Below, one piece after another: positions 23,946 to 24,793 of a DNA stretch of 24,793 nt. Origin of the DNA: Bacteroidales bacterium. GTDB lineage: Bacteria > Bacteroidota > Bacteroidia > Bacteroidales > UBA4181. The stretch lies in assembly GCA_028700615.1 (NCBI GenBank), contig JAQVSH010000003.1, forward strand, positions 5,760-30,552. The letters are read 5' to 3'. The translations under genes and the position numbers were made by a program. The notes under the pieces are model-generated. The model was not told the DNA's origin and did no database searches. It saw only the letters and a list, made by a program, of their open reading frames with translations. Positions within the stretch are counted from its first letter, which is position 1; every line of letters starts with the position of its first letter.

Positions 23946-24578
23946 TTATAATTCGATCAAATTGTTTTTAATGGCGTACATCGTCAGATCTGCATTCTTT
24001 TTCATGTCCATTTTTTCCATGATGCGGGTCCGGTAGGTGCTGACCGTTTTGTCAGAAATAGATATTTCACCGGCTATTTCCATGACAGATCTTCCTCTGG
24101 CCAATAGCAGCATGACCTGAAGCTCTCTTTCAGAAAGTAATTCATGCGGGGCTTTTTTTTCATTTTTGGAGTCAGAAAACAATATTTTTTCTACCAGGCA
24201 GGAACTGACATATTTTCCTCCGGACGCAATTTTCCGGATAGCATTGGTAAGTTCTTCGTAGGCACTGTCTTTGGAAAGATATCCGGAAGCTCCAAGCTTG
24301 AAAGCGCGGACTGCATATTGTTCCTGAGGATAAAAACTTAAGATCAGAATCCGGGTATGAAGGTTTTTATCTTTAATTTTCTGAAGAATTTCCAGCCCGC
24401 TCATTCCCGGCATGGAGATATCCATAATGACCAGATCGTAGAGTGTGTTGACTATTTTAGAATAAGTTTCTGCGCCATCACTGGCTTCATCAATCAGTGT
24501 GACTTCCGGAAGGGTTTTTACAATTTGTTTAACTCCTTCACGAACTATGGCATGATCATCAGCGATAAGAATTTGCAT
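23946..24578 (-). CDS. NarL/FixJ-family response regulator with LuxR-type HTH
   Basis: This DNA-binding response regulator has 210 residues. The receiver domain is at about 1-120. It has the acidic pair Asp7-Asp8, the phosphoacceptor Asp53 in LVIMDISMPG, the conserved Ser81 and Lys103. The LuxR-type helix-turn-helix is at about 145-208, with LLSERELQVMLLLARGRS and ISDKTVSTYRTRI. It begins 8 bp after the histidine-kinase gene, so the two form a two-component pair. Its targets cannot be read from the window. Its stop codon touches that of the LtaS-like gene on the other strand, and no terminator hairpin lies between them. Confidence 0.95.
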   Translation of the reverse strand: MQILIADDHAIVREGVKQIVKTLPEVTLIDEASDGAETYSKIVNTLYDLVIMDISMPGMSGLEILQKIKDKNLHTRILILSFYPQEQYAVRAFKLGASGYLSKDSAYEELTNAIRKIASGGKYVSSCLVEKILFSDSKNEKKAPHELLSERELQVMLLLARGRSVMEIAGEISISDKTVSTYRTRIMEKMDMKKNADLTMYAIKNNLIEL

Positions 24579-24586
24579 GGGCGATT

Positions 24587-24793
24587 TTATGGAATATGGG
24601 TGATTATTCTGGTGCCTCCTTCTTTTAAGGAACTAAATTCTATGGTGCCACCGCCTTGCTGGGCACGTGTCCGCATTCCGATTAATCCGATAGATTTTCC
24701 AGAATCGATTTTTTCACGCGAAATACCAATGCCGTTATCTTCTATAATCAGAAAAATTTTGTTGTTTTCAGAGAAAAGACGAACATTCACTTT
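24587..24793 (-). CDS. Sensor histidine kinase, C-terminal ATPase fragment (5' end outside window)
   Basis: The last 68 residues of a kinase that continues past the window end are visible. They include the ATP-binding G1 box EDNGIGIS and a G2-like segment GKSIGLIGMRTRA. The form GLxGMRxRA is characteristic of the NarX/DegS class with HisKA_3 dimerisation domains, which pairs with NarL-type regulators. The response-regulator gene follows 8 bp downstream. The sensor region, the phosphoacceptor histidine and the N box lie outside the window, so the signal is unknown. Confidence 0.92.
   Translation of the reverse strand, partial: KVNVRLFSENNKIFLIIEDNGIGISREKIDSGKSIGLIGMRTRAQQGGGTIEFSSLKEGGTRIITHIP

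Noticed and set aside
1..24793. Defence system, prophage, insertion sequence, CRISPR or biosynthetic cluster
   Set aside because: No transposase, integrase, Cas, toxin, nuclease or modular synthase sequence and no spaced direct-repeat array is seen; nearly all of the DNA is explained by recognisable housekeeping, transport and metabolic genes.

Overview
The window looks like an ordinary chromosomal stretch from an anaerobic member of the Bacteroidetes, probably order Bacteroidales. Evidence: an S46 dipeptidyl-peptidase of the DPP11 type, a full-length hybrid cluster protein typical of anaerobes, a short QueE, an LtaS-like enzyme in a Gram-negative setting, start codons without Shine-Dalgarno sequences, and several upstream boxes fitting the Bacteroidetes -7 consensus TAnnTTTG. 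Genus cannot be fixed from sequence alone. I see no rRNA, tRNA, CRISPR array, insertion sequence, phage gene or toxin-antitoxin pair, and no gap over 300 bases without a gene.

Layout. 1-2366 (+): the end of maf, then secreted DPP11, closed by a hairpin terminator. 2442-5619 (-): a secreted alkaline phosphatase downstream of hcp (hydroxylamine/NO detoxification). 5792-11301 (+): a lipoprotein M3 metallopeptidase, a secreted GH13 glycosidase and an NhaP2-type antiporter with a TrkA-C domain, closed by a strong bidirectional terminator. 11376-13119 (-): kdgK-eda, the last two steps of hexuronate (KDG) catabolism. 13298-15729 (+): an MscS channel, then queD-queE-yciO, a tightly packed tRNA-modification cluster, closed by a perfect hairpin. 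15762-21825 (-): a small His-rich secreted protein followed by a complete tripartite heavy-metal RND efflux system (adaptor, pump, outer-membrane factor). 21981-23945 (+): a membrane phosphoglycerol-transferase/LtaS-like enzyme. 23946-24793 (-): a NarL-type response regulator and the tail of its histidine kinase.

The genes suggest an anaerobe that degrades peptides at the cell surface, uses uronic acids and alpha-glucans, and copes with nitrosative, ionic and metal stress. No convincing new multi-gene system is present. The points most worth a second look are the small HxH/HxH protein heading the metal-efflux operon and the dyads beside it, the GH13 enzyme that lacks the usual Asn-His of conserved region I, and a dyad in front of hcp.
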